Assembly (NCBI RefSeq): GCF_007988825.1
Contig: NZ_BJUW01000013.1
Coordinates: 20,358 to 84,357, forward strand
Reading direction: 5' to 3'
DNA from: Microbacterium aerolatum
Lineage (GTDB): Bacteria > Actinomycetota > Actinomycetes > Actinomycetales > Microbacteriaceae
DNA length: 64,000 bases
A program made the translations under genes and the position numbers. Of this stretch, positions 25,478 through 35,580 are shown piece after piece (the first letter of the stretch is position 1; every line of letters starts with the position of its first letter). The notes under the pieces are model-generated. The model made no database searches, had not been told where the DNA came from, and saw only the letters and a program-made list of their open reading frames with translations.

Positions 25478-25869
25478 GCCGCTACCGCCTTCATGGTCTT
25501 GCGATCGTGCTCTTCGATGTGGAGCACCTCGGAGTCGGAGATGACGATGTACGGGATGAACAGCGTGAGGTCGACGTCGACCGTGTGCTCGGCGTCGACG
25601 GCGAGGTCGAGATCTCCCGACAGCACGGCGGAGTCGACCGGGAACCACCACTCCTCGGTGTTCGTCGAGAGTTCCTCGAAGGTGAACTCCTTGCCGTTCA
25701 TCTGCCAGCGCAGCGAGTCGGCGGGGGCGGCGACGCCGTCCACGGTGAGGCCGGCTCCGGCGATGCACGAGCCGGGAAGTGCGCGGTACCAGGGAATGCG
25801 GACCTCGACGGCGGCACGGCCGCCTTCGATCTTCAGCGTTCCCTGTTCGATGATGCGATCCGGGATCAC
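25474..25869 (-). CDS. C-glycoside deglycosidase beta-subunit-like protein (CarC-like), module iii
   Basis: 131 residues from a GTG at 25869 with a strong GAGGAGG site. Family pattern: VEVRIPWYRALPGSCIAGAGLTVDG, then MNGKEFTFEELS and EEWWFPVDSAVL, ending DLTLFIPYIVISDSEVLHIEEHD. The shape of the last strand differs from module ii. It is the first gene of the five-gene minus-strand unit, so its promoter at about 25880-25930 drives modules iii and ii, the Gfo/Idh gene and probably the ThuA-like gene. Confidence 0.8.
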   Translation of the reverse strand: MIPDRIIEQGTLKIEGGRAAVEVRIPWYRALPGSCIAGAGLTVDGVAAPADSLRWQMNGKEFTFEELSTNTEEWWFPVDSAVLSGDLDLAVDAEHTVDVDLTLFIPYIVISDSEVLHIEEHDRKTMKAVAA

Positions 25870-25895
25870 GAGTACCTCCTCGTTCTTTTTTCGTA

Positions 25896-25924
25896 TTTCG
25901 ACAGTCTAATGTTTCTTTTCGACA
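25896..25924 (-). promoter_or_regulatory. Tandem TTTCGACA repeats before module iii
   Basis: TTTCGACA at 25896-25903 and again at 25917-25924, 21 bp apart, about two helical turns. The second is followed by TAAAC, giving the ACATAA string found before other operons. Same-face tandem sites suggest an activator or repressor dimer pair controlling this unit. Confidence 0.5.
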
Positions 25925-25934
25925 TAAACAATGC

Positions 25935-27451
25935 TCAGGTGTCTAACGCCGCGGCGATGGACCGCGCACCGCGAACCGCGAGCGCGACGCCGGTGAGGGT
26001 CGGGTTGCATGCGGTGGCGGTCGGGATGACGCCGTTGCCCGCGACGAACAGGCCGGGTGTCGACCACACCTCGCTGTCGGGATCGCACACGCTCGTACCG
26101 TCGTCGGCCTGGCCCATCCGGGTGGTGCCCTGGTAGTGCAGTGAGCTGCCGATCGGCATGCGGAACGGGCGGTCATCGAGCGGTTCGCCCACCGCCTTTC
26201 CGAGCTCGACGATCTCGCGTTCCGCGCGCTCGAGGATCGCGTGGTCGGTGTCGGTGAGGCGGTAGCGAATGCGGGGTGCCGGCATCCCGTAGCCGTCGGT
26301 CTTCGTGTCCGAGAACTCGACACGGTCGTCTGCGCGCAGGTCCTTCGCGCAGAAGAACCCGATTCCGACGATGGATCCGGGGACGACCGGGTCGTCTTCG
26401 GCGAGAGGCACGGGCGAGGCATCCAGTTGCATGACCTGACCGTGGAAGGGCGTGTCGTCGGTGAACGGCACCCACGTCACGCCGCTGTACTCGTTGAGAC
26501 CTGCCCCTTCACGAGCGGTGGTCGACACCTCCGCGGCATCCCGGATGCGGGTCGCGAACACGATCTGCGCCTGGTCGTTGAGGTACCGCCCGAGCGCGGC
26601 GGGGCGGATGCCGGATGCCCACAGGAGCTGCGGAGTGCGCAGCGCGTCGGCAGCGACGATCACGAAGCGCGCACGGACGTCGCGGCTCTCCTGCGTGCGC
26701 AGGTCGGTGACCCGCACGCCGGAGGCGCGACCGTCCTCGACGAGCACCTGGGTCACGAGCGACTCGTCGTACAGGGTGAATCTCGGGTTGTCGCGCGTGA
26801 CATCACCGAGCACGACGTCGGAGCCCGACCACATGAGCCGTCCGTCGTCGCGGCGGTGCACCGCCAGCGGCATCCGCTGCACGCGCGACGCCGGAACGCG
26901 ACCCTCGTCGACGGCTGCGGCGAGCCGTTCTCGGATGATGTCGCCGAAAGGGGTCGCGTCGAAGGCGTCGGTCGTGACGCCGAGCAGCCGCTCGGCCTCA
27001 TCGAGCAGTTCATCGAGGTCGTCCAGGAACAGGATTCGCTCGCTGCCGCCGGGGCGCGGACACGCCGCCGTCCAGTGCGCCGCCATCCCGCCGACGTTGC
27101 TCGACATCGCGGCCACCGGCATGCCGTCTTCACCCGGCTCCTGGAAGCCGTCCTCCAGCAGATAGGTGCCGGGACGGGCACGGCGCTGGCCGGACTTCAC
27201 CGCACCGGGCGAGTCGACGGTCGCGGCACGAGCACCCGGTCCCTCGGAGGCGCGCTGAGCCGCGGCGCGCTCCTCGGGATCGTCGATGTTCTTGACGTGC
27301 GCGCCGGCTGGATCCGAGACCGTCGGACCGACCTCGAACATCGCGATCGTCGTATCCGGTGCACGCTCTGTGAGAATCCGGGCATAGGCGGAGCCCGTCG
27401 GTCCGCTGCCGACGATGACCACGTCGACCTGCTGCGGATAGTCGCGGGCGC

Positions 27452-27455
<4 letters not shown>
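25935..27455 (-). CDS. GMC-family FAD oxidoreductase, probable glycoside 3-oxidase (2)
   Basis: 506 residues from a GTG at 27455 that overlaps the stop of the isomerase gene. FAD loop VGSGPTGSAYA near residue 15. Catalytic pair: His440 in SSLHYQGT and Asn484 in ACNPTLTG. It is a paralogue of the protein at 6569-8146 (same HY-GT-RMG and NPTLT blocks and length), but clearly diverged, so the two may prefer different glycosides. It lies between the CUT1 transporter unit and the module iii/ii unit, consistent with oxidising an imported glycoside before elimination. Confidence 0.84.
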
Positions 27456-28246
<791 letters not shown>

Positions 28247-28309
28247 GGTTCTCTTTCTGGGTCGTTGAAGCGAAGAAGGCTCGCGGGATTCCGTGGCGTC
28301 CGCAGGGCG

Positions 28310-29146
28310 TCAGCCCTTGAGGCCGCCGGCGAACCCCTGGATGAAGCGCTTCTGGGCGAACAGGTAGAAGGCGAGGATCGGGATCATCGAAACGATGACG
28401 ATCGCGAAGATCTTGTTCCAGGACGAGACGAGCGAACCGATGTAGTAGTACATCGCGACCGGGAGGGTCTGGTTCTCCGAGCCGCCGAGGAAGATGAGCG
28501 AGGTGAAGAAGTCGTTCCACACGATGAGCCCTGCGAGGATCGCGACCGTGCCGGTCGCCGGAGACATCAACGGGAGCACGATGCGGAAGAAGATCTGCGT
28601 GCGCGAGGCCCCGTCGATCGTGGCCGCCTCTTCGTACTCGGTGCCGAGGCCCCGGAAGAAGCCGGCGTAGAGGAAGATCGACAGCGGCAGCAGCATCCCG
28701 GTGTAGAGGATGATCATGCCCCAGATCGAGCCGGTCAGGCCGATGGTGCGCGCACCGATGTACAGCGGCACGGTTCCGAGCTGCGTGGGAAGCACGATGG
28801 CGATGAGGAACAGGTAGTATACCGTCCGGCTCCAGCGTCGGGTGCTGCGGGAGATGACGTACCCCGTCAGGGCGCCGAGCAGCACGAGTCCGAGGATGCT
28901 TCCCGCGGTGATGAGGATGCTGTTGACCAGACCCATCACGACGTTCGAATTGCCCTGGGCCGTGAGCACCTCGACGAAGTTCGAGAAGTCGACGCTCGTA
29001 GGCGGGGCCAAGTTGGACGAGGTGATGACCTCCTGATCCGACTTCAGCGCCGTGGTGACCAGGAAGTAGAACGGGGCGAGGAAGATCAGGGCGAACACCC
29101 AGATGAGGACCTCGCGGAGCGCGGTGAGCTTCGTGTAGCGGAACAT
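28310..29146 (-). CDS. CUT1 sugar ABC transporter permease, MalG type
   Basis: 278 residues with six predicted helices and the ABC-permease EAA loop EYEEAATIDGASRTQIFFRI about 90 residues from the C-terminus. The N-terminus carries the MalG-like long first periplasmic loop. It starts 1 nt after the stop of the MalF-type gene. Together with the lipoprotein upstream they form a carbohydrate importer; no dedicated ATPase gene is nearby, so a shared MsiK/UgpC-type ATPase encoded elsewhere is expected, as is common in actinobacteria. Confidence 0.92.
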   Translation of the reverse strand: MFRYTKLTALREVLIWVFALIFLAPFYFLVTTALKSDQEVITSSNLAPPTSVDFSNFVEVLTAQGNSNVVMGLVNSILITAGSILGLVLLGALTGYVISRSTRRWSRTVYYLFLIAIVLPTQLGTVPLYIGARTIGLTGSIWGMIILYTGMLLPLSIFLYAGFFRGLGTEYEEAATIDGASRTQIFFRIVLPLMSPATGTVAILAGLIVWNDFFTSLIFLGGSENQTLPVAMYYYIGSLVSSWNKIFAIVIVSMIPILAFYLFAQKRFIQGFAGGLKG

Positions 29147-29147
29147 G

Positions 29148-30116
29148 TCAGGACTCCTCGGGGCGGCCGTTGGTCACGCGCTGCTGGATGATCGCGAAGA
29201 CCAGGATGACGACGGTGAGCAGGAGCGCGAGCGCGGCACCGTAGCCGAAGTTCCCGAGCGCGAAGGACTCCTTGTACACCTGGGTGGCGAGCGTCTCCGT
29301 GGCCCCCGCGGGACCGCCACCGGTCATCGCCATGATCTGGTCGAAGACGCGCAGTCCGTTGACGAGCCCGAGCGTCGTCGCGATCGCGACGGCGGGGCGG
29401 ATGGACGGGAACGTGACGTGCCAGAACCGCTGGCGGAGGTTCGCACCGTCGATTGCGGCGGCCTCTTCGATCTCCACTGGAACGGCGGCGAGCCCCGCCA
29501 TGTAGATGACCATGGCGAAGCCGGTGTTCTGCCAGACGACGACGATCAGGATGGTCCAGATCGCGAAGGTCGGATCTGCGACCCAGGCCTTGGCGAACTC
29601 TTCGAGGCCGATGGAGCGCAGGAACGCGTTGATCGGCCCGTTGAAGTCGAAGATGAACTTCCACACGTACGAGACGGCGAGCGGGCTGAGCACGACCGGC
29701 ATGAAGAACAGCACCCGCAGCGCGTAACGGGTCTTCAGCCCGCGATTGAGGGCGAGGGCGAGGCCGAGACCGACGACGTTGCTGAGGATGACGGAGACGA
29801 ACGCCAGGAAGAGCGTGTTGCTGAGTGCGCCGACCTGCGTAGGATCGCCGAAGATCTTGGCGAAGTTGGCGAACCCGATCCAGTTGAACGATCCGATTCC
29901 GGACCAGTCGGTGAATGCGAAGAAGCCTCCGACGGTGGTCGCGACATAGTGGATCGCGATGACGAGGAGGATGCCCGGAAGCGCCCACCACCAGTGCCCG
30001 AACTTCAGCAGCCCCGGGCGGCGCGGCGCCGGATTACGGTGACGGCCCCGGCGATTGCGCTTCGGGACGATCACCAGCTCTGTCTCTGTTTCGGCGTCGA
30101 TCATCTTGGTGGGCAT
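29148..30116 (-). CDS. CUT1 sugar ABC transporter permease, MalF type
   Basis: 322 residues from ATG 30116; the longer frame to 30467 overlaps the binding-protein gene. A basic N-terminal tail (KRNRRGRHRNPAPRRP) precedes six helices. The EAA loop reads EIEEAAAIDGANLRQRFWHV. It pairs with the MalG-type permease. A GC stem-loop in the gap upstream separates it from the binding-protein gene. Confidence 0.92.
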   Translation of the reverse strand: MPTKMIDAETETELVIVPKRNRRGRHRNPAPRRPGLLKFGHWWWALPGILLVIAIHYVATTVGGFFAFTDWSGIGSFNWIGFANFAKIFGDPTQVGALSNTLFLAFVSVILSNVVGLGLALALNRGLKTRYALRVLFFMPVVLSPLAVSYVWKFIFDFNGPINAFLRSIGLEEFAKAWVADPTFAIWTILIVVVWQNTGFAMVIYMAGLAAVPVEIEEAAAIDGANLRQRFWHVTFPSIRPAVAIATTLGLVNGLRVFDQIMAMTGGGPAGATETLATQVYKESFALGNFGYGAALALLLTVVILVFAIIQQRVTNGRPEES

Positions 30117-30157
30117 GAGATCCTCGTGTGCTCGTGCATCGGAAGTGGTGGGGCGAT

Positions 30158-30190
30158 GACTGCCCGGGAAGCGGGGCTCCCCGGGCAGTC
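30158..30190 (-). promoter_or_regulatory. Stem-loop between binding-protein and permease genes
   Basis: GACTGCCCGGG and its exact complement (11 bp) enclose an 11-nt loop between the sugar-binding-protein and permease genes. Such hairpins often protect the upstream binding-protein mRNA and lower permease expression. No T-tract follows. Confidence 0.7.
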
Positions 30191-30196
30191 GTGCGA

Positions 30197-31495
30197 TCAG
30201 TCGCCGTATGCGGCGTCCATGTCCTGGAGGACCTGATCGACCGTCTTCTGTCCTGTCAGCAGACCCTGGACGCCCACCTGGAGCGCCTCGTACACCGAAG
30301 GGTTCGGCCAGATGTTGTTCGGCAGCGGCGTGAACGAGCCCTCTGCGAGAAGGTCGACGACCGGGGAGTAGATCGTGTCCTCGAGGTCGAGCTCCTGGTA
30401 CGACGAGACCGGCAGGAGACCGGACTTCTCGTAGTACAGCGTCTGCGCTTCGGACGACGCGAGCCACTCGACGAACGCGGCCGCGGCGTCCTTGGCCTCC
30501 GATGCGGCGTTGATCGAGATCGTGTAGTTGGAACTGGCGATGATGTAGGGATCCCCGCCGTCGGCTGCCGGGAAGGGCTGCACCTTGAAGTCGGCCTCCG
30601 GCGGCGCGGCGGCCGCGATCTCGACGGCCGAACCCGATGGGATGAAGCTGCCCACCGAGACACCCTGGGCGAGACCGTTCGTGATGGCGTCGAAGCCTGC
30701 GCCCTCTGCACCGGGCTGGAAGCAGCCACCCTCGTGCAGGTCCATGACCGTCTGCAGGGTGTCGGCCCAGCCTTCGCTCTCGGCGAAGGTCGTCTCGCCG
30801 TCGGCGCGCTGCTGGTTCCAGTCAGGCGTTTCGGCGTACACGCGGGTCGCGGCGATGCCCTGCGCCGTGAGGCCGGCGTTCGGGCCGGCGGCGCCGGCGA
30901 GCGCAAGGAGCGACTTGCCGTCTGCGGCGAGCGCGGTGCACGCGTCGTACATGTCCGCCTCGGTGGTCGGCCACTCGTCGAGGCCGTTCATCGCCGCGGT
31001 GCCCATGCTCGTGACGACAGCTGCGATCGTGAAGTCCATCGGCTGGCCGTAGGTCTTGCCGTCGATCTCGAAGATCGTCTCGCTGCCCTCCGGTACGAGG
31101 CCCTCGGCGGTGGCGCCCAGTGGCTCGAGGAACCCGGCCTCTGCGAGCGGGATGACACCGCGCGCATCACCGGAACCGGGCGTCGTCTGGATGACGTCCG
31201 AGGCGTTGCCGGCCTGCAGCTGCGTGCGGATCGTCTCGCCGTACTTGTCGTTCGGCGTCGGGTTGGTGGTGATCTCGACGTCGGGGTTCGCCTCCATGTA
31301 GGCCTTGGCGAGCGACTCGTACGGGCTCTCGAGGTTGTTGGACGTGGCGAACGTGAACGAGAACGACTGCGACTCGCCTCCGTCGCCGGCGTCGTCGGTT
31401 CCACCGGCGGAGCAGCCGGCAAGGATGAGGGCTCCCACGGTCGCGACGGCGAGAGTGCCGGTGCGGAGGACGTGAGTGCGGCGGTGCTGTGTCAT
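30197..31495 (-). CDS. CUT1 sugar ABC transporter substrate-binding lipoprotein
   Basis: 432 residues from ATG 31495; 59 more codons are open upstream but cover the promoter. Signal peptide with lipobox LILAGCSAGG (Cys near 28). The body follows family-1 extracellular binding proteins, with PYESLAKAYMEANPDVEI early and ASSEAQTLYYEKSGLLPV late. It delivers a sugar or glycoside to the MalFG permease downstream. The deglycosylation genes around it suggest a plant glycoside or oligosaccharide as ligand; that part is inference. Confidence 0.9.
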   Translation of the reverse strand: MTQHRRTHVLRTGTLAVATVGALILAGCSAGGTDDAGDGGESQSFSFTFATSNNLESPYESLAKAYMEANPDVEITTNPTPNDKYGETIRTQLQAGNASDVIQTTPGSGDARGVIPLAEAGFLEPLGATAEGLVPEGSETIFEIDGKTYGQPMDFTIAAVVTSMGTAAMNGLDEWPTTEADMYDACTALAADGKSLLALAGAAGPNAGLTAQGIAATRVYAETPDWNQQRADGETTFAESEGWADTLQTVMDLHEGGCFQPGAEGAGFDAITNGLAQGVSVGSFIPSGSAVEIAAAAPPEADFKVQPFPAADGGDPYIIASSNYTISINAASEAKDAAAAFVEWLASSEAQTLYYEKSGLLPVSSYQELDLEDTIYSPVVDLLAEGSFTPLPNNIWPNPSVYEALQVGVQGLLTGQKTVDQVLQDMDAAYGD

Positions 31496-31583
31496 GTCCA
31501 GCCTTTCTGACTTCGTTGTCGGCGACTCGTTCATCGGGCCGCCCGCTGTTCTGCCAGTATCGTCCCGATGTGCCAGAAACACA

Positions 31584-31614
31584 CATAAGCTGTTTCGATA
31601 TGCGGCATAAGCTG
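31584..31614. promoter_or_regulatory. Direct repeats CATAAGCTG, 22 bp apart
   Basis: CATAAGCTG occurs at 31584-31592 and 31606-31614 in the intergenic region between the sugar-binding-protein gene and the divergent LysR gene. Two helical turns of spacing suit a LysR-type or other dimer binding on one face. The nearest regulator is the LysR protein encoded at 31732. Confidence 0.6.
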
Positions 31615-31731
31615 GCGCGAACCGGATGGCGAATGCCCCGCATCCGGCTGAGCGATGGCCCCTGGCGTGCACATAGATTGCATCGATAGACTGACGGCAC
31701 CCGATCCCCTCTCCCGAAGGGTCACATCGTT

Positions 31732-32667
31732 GTGACAGATCACGCGCTTCTCTCTCGTCTCGACCTCAACCTCCTGGTCTCACTCGACGCACTGCTCACC
31801 GAACGCAGCGTGACGAGGGCCGCGGATCGCCTCCATCTCAGCCAGCCGGCGCTGAGCGCGTCGCTCGCCCGACTGAGGACGCACTTCAACGACCAGATCC
31901 TGGCGCGGCGCGGCAACACCTATGAGCTCACGCCTTTCGCACTGCGACTTTCGGAGCACACCTCGACGGCACTTGAGGCCGCGCGCCGCGTGTTCGAGAG
32001 CCAGGCGACGTGGGCACCGTCGGACTCGACCCGGGAGTTCTCGATCTACGGCTCCGACTACGGGTTCGCCACGGTCGGCGCCGCAGTCTCGAAGCTCGCG
32101 GCAGACCGTGGTCTCGGCATCCGGTTCCGGTTCATGCTTCACAATCCGACCGTCGTCGAGGATGCCGCCACACGCCTGCGCTCCGCGGACGCGCTGATCA
32201 TCCCGCACGGGTTCCTCACCGATCTCGCGTACGCCGACCTGTGGCGCGACGACTGGGTGGCGATCGTCTCCGACGACCATCCGTCGGTCGGCGAGACGCT
32301 GACCATGGAAGAGCTCGGTACGCTCCCCTTCGTGATGACATACCAGTCGCGGTCGGCATTCACGTCGGCGAGCAGGCAGATCCAGCAGCTCGGCATCGAG
32401 CCGCGCGTCGAGGCTGTCGTGGAGAGCTTCCTGTCGATGCCGCTGTTCGTGTCCGGAACCGACCGGGTCGGTTTCGTGCAGCGCGCGCTGGCGCCCGTCG
32501 TCACGCGCCTCGGCGGCGTGCGGGTCGTCGGGCTGCCGTTCGATGCGACGCCGATCGTCAACGCGGTCTGGTGGCACCCCGTTCATGGCCGGGATCCGGA
32601 GCACGCCTGGATGATCGATCTCCTCCGCGAGGCGGGCGAAATCGTCCAGGCAGGCGAGCACGCCTGA
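31732..32667 (+). CDS. LysR-family transcriptional regulator
   Basis: 311 residues from a GTG at 31732. The N-terminal winged helix contains LLTERSVTRAADRLHLSQPALSASLARLR, the LysR recognition pattern. The C-terminal type 2 periplasmic-binding fold resembles NodD/NahR-type LysR proteins (FSIYGSDYGFATVGA). Divergent from the sugar ABC operon and convergent with the fused deglycosidase gene, it probably controls the ABC-isomerase-oxidase unit in response to a glycoside or aromatic aglycone. Confidence 0.9.
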   Translation: MTDHALLSRLDLNLLVSLDALLTERSVTRAADRLHLSQPALSASLARLRTHFNDQILARRGNTYELTPFALRLSEHTSTALEAARRVFESQATWAPSDSTREFSIYGSDYGFATVGAAVSKLAADRGLGIRFRFMLHNPTVVEDAATRLRSADALIIPHGFLTDLAYADLWRDDWVAIVSDDHPSVGETLTMEELGTLPFVMTYQSRSAFTSASRQIQQLGIEPRVEAVVESFLSMPLFVSGTDRVGFVQRALAPVVTRLGGVRVVGLPFDATPIVNAVWWHPVHGRDPEHAWMIDLLREAGEIVQAGEHA

Positions 32668-32696
32668 GCCACGCCCGACTGCGTTCACATGTGGGC

Positions 32697-34172
32697 TCAC
32701 ACCGCCTGGAGCGACCTCATCGTCGTGCGGATCAGGTCGTGCTGCCTGCGCACGAGCACGAGCGGGTCGACCTCGCCGAGCTCGGCGAACGCATGCCCCT
32801 CCCATTCGCTCGACCAGTACCCGCGGTAGCCGCCCTCGACGAACACTCGCACGAGCTCGGGGTAGTCGATCGCAGGCTCCTGACCGTGCTCGTCGATGTC
32901 GTAGAACTTCGCGTGCACGTGCATGATCTGCGGCATGATGTCGGCCCACTCGCGCGGGTCGACGTGGCCGTGCATGTTGAATGCGAGGTGCGCGAAGGAC
33001 CCGAGTCGACCCGGGTCGAAATCGCGCCCCGTGAGGTAGCCGATGAACTCCTGCTGACGCTCCTGCATCGTGGCATCCGTCGCCCAGATCTGCTGCAGAC
33101 GGGCGAGCGCCTCGTCGTCGAGACCGGCGCGCTGCACGGCACGCAGAAGCGTCGGCGACATCGCGTGCATGGTCGACGAGAAGTCGGCGACGAATCCGAG
33201 CAGTGGCGAGTCGAGGGCGGCATAAGTGTCGCGCACCTTCATGATCGGCTCGGCGTTCGGGCCCATCGGAGCGTGGATCTCATAGGCGAGCTTCAGCTCG
33301 AGTTCCTCGGCGATCGGAAGCAGTCGCCGCAGCAGTTCCGGCTTCGCGCTCTGGATGCGCACGAGCGGGAAGCCCAGCTTCTTCGCACCGCGGAACATGA
33401 GCTCGCTGAAGGCGAACTCCTCGTCGGGGGTCATGTCGCGGTCGCGTCGGCGTCCCATGTCGAGGTTCGCGCCGAACGAGCTGGCGTCGAAGCCGTGGCG
33501 ATCGAATGCCGTCCGCCACGTGCGCTCGAATTCGTCGGAGACGACGGGGTACGTCGGCACCATCTGCGACGCGACGATCTCGATGCCGGGACCGATGCCG
33601 AGTTCGGACACGCGGTCGAGCAGCCCGTCGAAGTCGTACCAGCCGGCGCGGAACTCCGCGGATGCCGAGTAGAGCGTGAGACCCAGCCGGAACGGGTCGG
33701 CATCGGTCGCCGGCGGAGCCGGCGGAACGTCGGAGACCAGCGCCGGAGCGGGCGCGTCGGCATCCGTCACCGTCAGCGAGAGAGAGTCCCGGACGAAGTT
33801 GGGTACATACATACCCGGCGCGCCGTCCTTCCCGGGAGCGATCTGCATGTACGGCAAGCGCAACTGCCCGACGAGCGTGATCTCGTACTTCTCACCGAGT
33901 TCGACCGGGCGCTCTCCCTTGGCCACCAGCAGCGGATGCTCCTGCAGGAACCAGAGCGTCTCACTCTGGTTCGGCAGCTCCTCGAGGCGGTATTCGCGGT
34001 CGCCGAGGACGAAGCGGAGGTCGTCCTGTGGCACGGGCTTGCCGTCGACGGTCAGCTCGAGGCTGGTCACCGATGACAGCCACAGGCTGCGGTACCAGGG
34101 GATGGTGAGGCGCAGCGCGAGGCCGTCCGGGTGCGGACGGAGGCTGTCGGCGTGGATGAGTCCGTTGGGCAT
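32697..34172 (-). CDS. Single-chain C-glycoside deglycosidase-like fusion (CarC-CarB), module iv
   Basis: 491 residues from ATG 34172 with GGAAAG upstream; earlier codons overlap the previous gene. Residues 1-137 match the small beta subunit (TIPWYRSLWLSSVTSL, DLRFVLGDREYRLEELPNQ, LRLPYMQIAPGKDGAPG). An Ala/Pro-rich linker spans 138-160. Residues 161-491 are a full TIM-barrel subunit with ligands Glu298 (AYEIHAPMGP), Asp330 (VADFSSTMHA), His420 (HVHAKFYDI) and Glu456 (SSEWEGHAF). Both halves are closest to module ii, so it probably arose by fusion of a beta-alpha pair. Known enzymes of this family are two-chain complexes. Confidence 0.85.
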   Translation of the reverse strand: MPNGLIHADSLRPHPDGLALRLTIPWYRSLWLSSVTSLELTVDGKPVPQDDLRFVLGDREYRLEELPNQSETLWFLQEHPLLVAKGERPVELGEKYEITLVGQLRLPYMQIAPGKDGAPGMYVPNFVRDSLSLTVTDADAPAPALVSDVPPAPPATDADPFRLGLTLYSASAEFRAGWYDFDGLLDRVSELGIGPGIEIVASQMVPTYPVVSDEFERTWRTAFDRHGFDASSFGANLDMGRRRDRDMTPDEEFAFSELMFRGAKKLGFPLVRIQSAKPELLRRLLPIAEELELKLAYEIHAPMGPNAEPIMKVRDTYAALDSPLLGFVADFSSTMHAMSPTLLRAVQRAGLDDEALARLQQIWATDATMQERQQEFIGYLTGRDFDPGRLGSFAHLAFNMHGHVDPREWADIMPQIMHVHAKFYDIDEHGQEPAIDYPELVRVFVEGGYRGYWSSEWEGHAFAELGEVDPLVLVRRQHDLIRTTMRSLQAV

Positions 34173-34185
34173 GATGTCTTTCCGT

Positions 34186-35487
34186 TCAGAGCTTGTCTGC
34201 GACCTGGCGCATGAGCGAGTGCTGGCGGCGAACCTGCTCGATGGACCGCCACGGGATGCGCTCGCCCTCGTACTCGCTGGAGAGGTAGCCGGTGTACCCG
34301 GCATCCTTGAGGGCGCGAAGGACCGGCTCCCACGGGATCTGCTGATCTTCGAGCGCGTCGTCGATGTCGTGGAACTTCGCCTGGATGAAGACGACGTGGT
34401 CGATGATGTCGAAGACATCGGCTGGGTCGACACCGATGCCGTCGAGGAATGCCGGACGGCGGCCGGGCAACTCGCCCGGGGCCAGGGGGATCGGCCGATC
34501 CTGGAAGATCCCGGTGTCGAGCAGCAGCCCGAAGTGCTTCGTGCCGGTGCGCTTGATCAGTTCGATGTAGTCGTCGACGACCTCGTGCTTGATCGGTGTC
34601 GGCGAGTGGATCTCGGGGCAGATGATGACATCGAGCTCCTCCGCCAGCGGAAGGCTCGCCTCGACCACGTCGGTCCAGATCGGGTGCGGGATGAGGTCGC
34701 CGGAGACGACGCCGATCTTCGGGCGCACGAAGCGGAACCCGAGTCGCTTCGCGAGCCGGAGGTCTCGTTGCAGGGCGGCGGCGCCCTCTTCGACGGTCAT
34801 GTCACGGCCGTGCTCGCCGCTGGAGTGCAGGCGGGTGTCGATCCAGGAGCCATAGTTGGTCGGTTCGAGACCGTAGACCTCGAGCAGCCGGAACCACTCG
34901 TCGACCCACTCCTGCGGCGGGTCCGGGTAGTTCGGCACGTGGCCCTCACCGAGGATCTCGACACCGGTCGCCCCGAGGTCGGCGATCGAATGCAGGGCCG
35001 TCTCGAGGTCGGTGTTGGTGCCGTAGTCACCCATGAAGCTGTACAGCGAGACGCCGTAGGTGAACGGGGCGCCCTTCGCTTCGGGCGAGAGCGTCACGTG
35101 CTTGGTGACCTGATAGCGGCTGGGCTGGTGCTCCTGCGGAATGTACGACATGCGCAGGCGCAGGTCGATCGAAAGCTCGTGGATGCCGTCGGGCAGACCC
35201 CCTGGCAGGGGAACGGTGACGACCGCGGCATCCTCCAGCTGCCAGCGAACGCCGTCGCTCTGCCACAGTTCTTCGAGCGTGTACGTCTTGCCCTGCAGCG
35301 TCCACAGCGGGATCTCGGGCGCGACATCGACGTGGCCGGGGATGCTGACGCCGATGCCGTCGATCAACGAAGCGGCCATGCCGCGGTACGACGGCATCCG
35401 CACTCGGAACTGGAATCCGGTGATCTCGCCGCCCTCACGGACGTTGCGGAATCCGACGGACTGGATGAGGTCTCTCTCGAGAAGCAT
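34186..35487 (-). CDS. Single-chain C-glycoside deglycosidase-like fusion (CarC-CarB), module v
   Basis: 433 residues. Residues 1-137 follow the beta-subunit pattern (FRVRMPSYRGMAASLIDGI, LWTLQGKTYTLEELWQ, LRLRMSYIPQEHQPSRYQV). The barrel starts at about 142 with no long linker. Ligand positions: Glu292 (CPEIHSPTP), Asp324 (LLLDTGIFQD), Gln369 (FIQAKFHDI) where the other four modules have His, and Glu406 (SSEYEGERI). The domain order equals module iv, but sequence and linker differ, so it is either an old duplicate or an independent fusion. It is the first gene of the unit with module iv, 13 nt downstream. Confidence 0.82.
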   Translation of the reverse strand: MLLERDLIQSVGFRNVREGGEITGFQFRVRMPSYRGMAASLIDGIGVSIPGHVDVAPEIPLWTLQGKTYTLEELWQSDGVRWQLEDAAVVTVPLPGGLPDGIHELSIDLRLRMSYIPQEHQPSRYQVTKHVTLSPEAKGAPFTYGVSLYSFMGDYGTNTDLETALHSIADLGATGVEILGEGHVPNYPDPPQEWVDEWFRLLEVYGLEPTNYGSWIDTRLHSSGEHGRDMTVEEGAAALQRDLRLAKRLGFRFVRPKIGVVSGDLIPHPIWTDVVEASLPLAEELDVIICPEIHSPTPIKHEVVDDYIELIKRTGTKHFGLLLDTGIFQDRPIPLAPGELPGRRPAFLDGIGVDPADVFDIIDHVVFIQAKFHDIDDALEDQQIPWEPVLRALKDAGYTGYLSSEYEGERIPWRSIEQVRRQHSLMRQVADKL

Positions 35488-35550
35488 CGGCGCTCGCTCT
35501 CTGTGTGTGGCGTCTTCGCTTCTTCGAGGCTAACCCCTTACGCGCGTTTT

Positions 35551-35580
35551 CTACATAAGACTTATCTATTCGCGCATAAC
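35551..35580 (-). promoter_or_regulatory. Tandem CATAA elements before the fused deglycosidase unit
   Basis: CATAAGACTTATC (containing the palindrome ATAAG-A-CTTAT) and GCATAAC start 21 bp apart, upstream of module v. The last codons of the rhamnosidase gene overlap the outer element. The arrangement repeats the 21-22-bp spacing seen at 25896 and 31584. Confidence 0.5.

Noticed and set aside
32010..34076. 688-codon plus-strand frame
   Set aside because: It is antisense to the fused deglycosidase gene and overlaps lysR in another frame; composition is that of a shadow.
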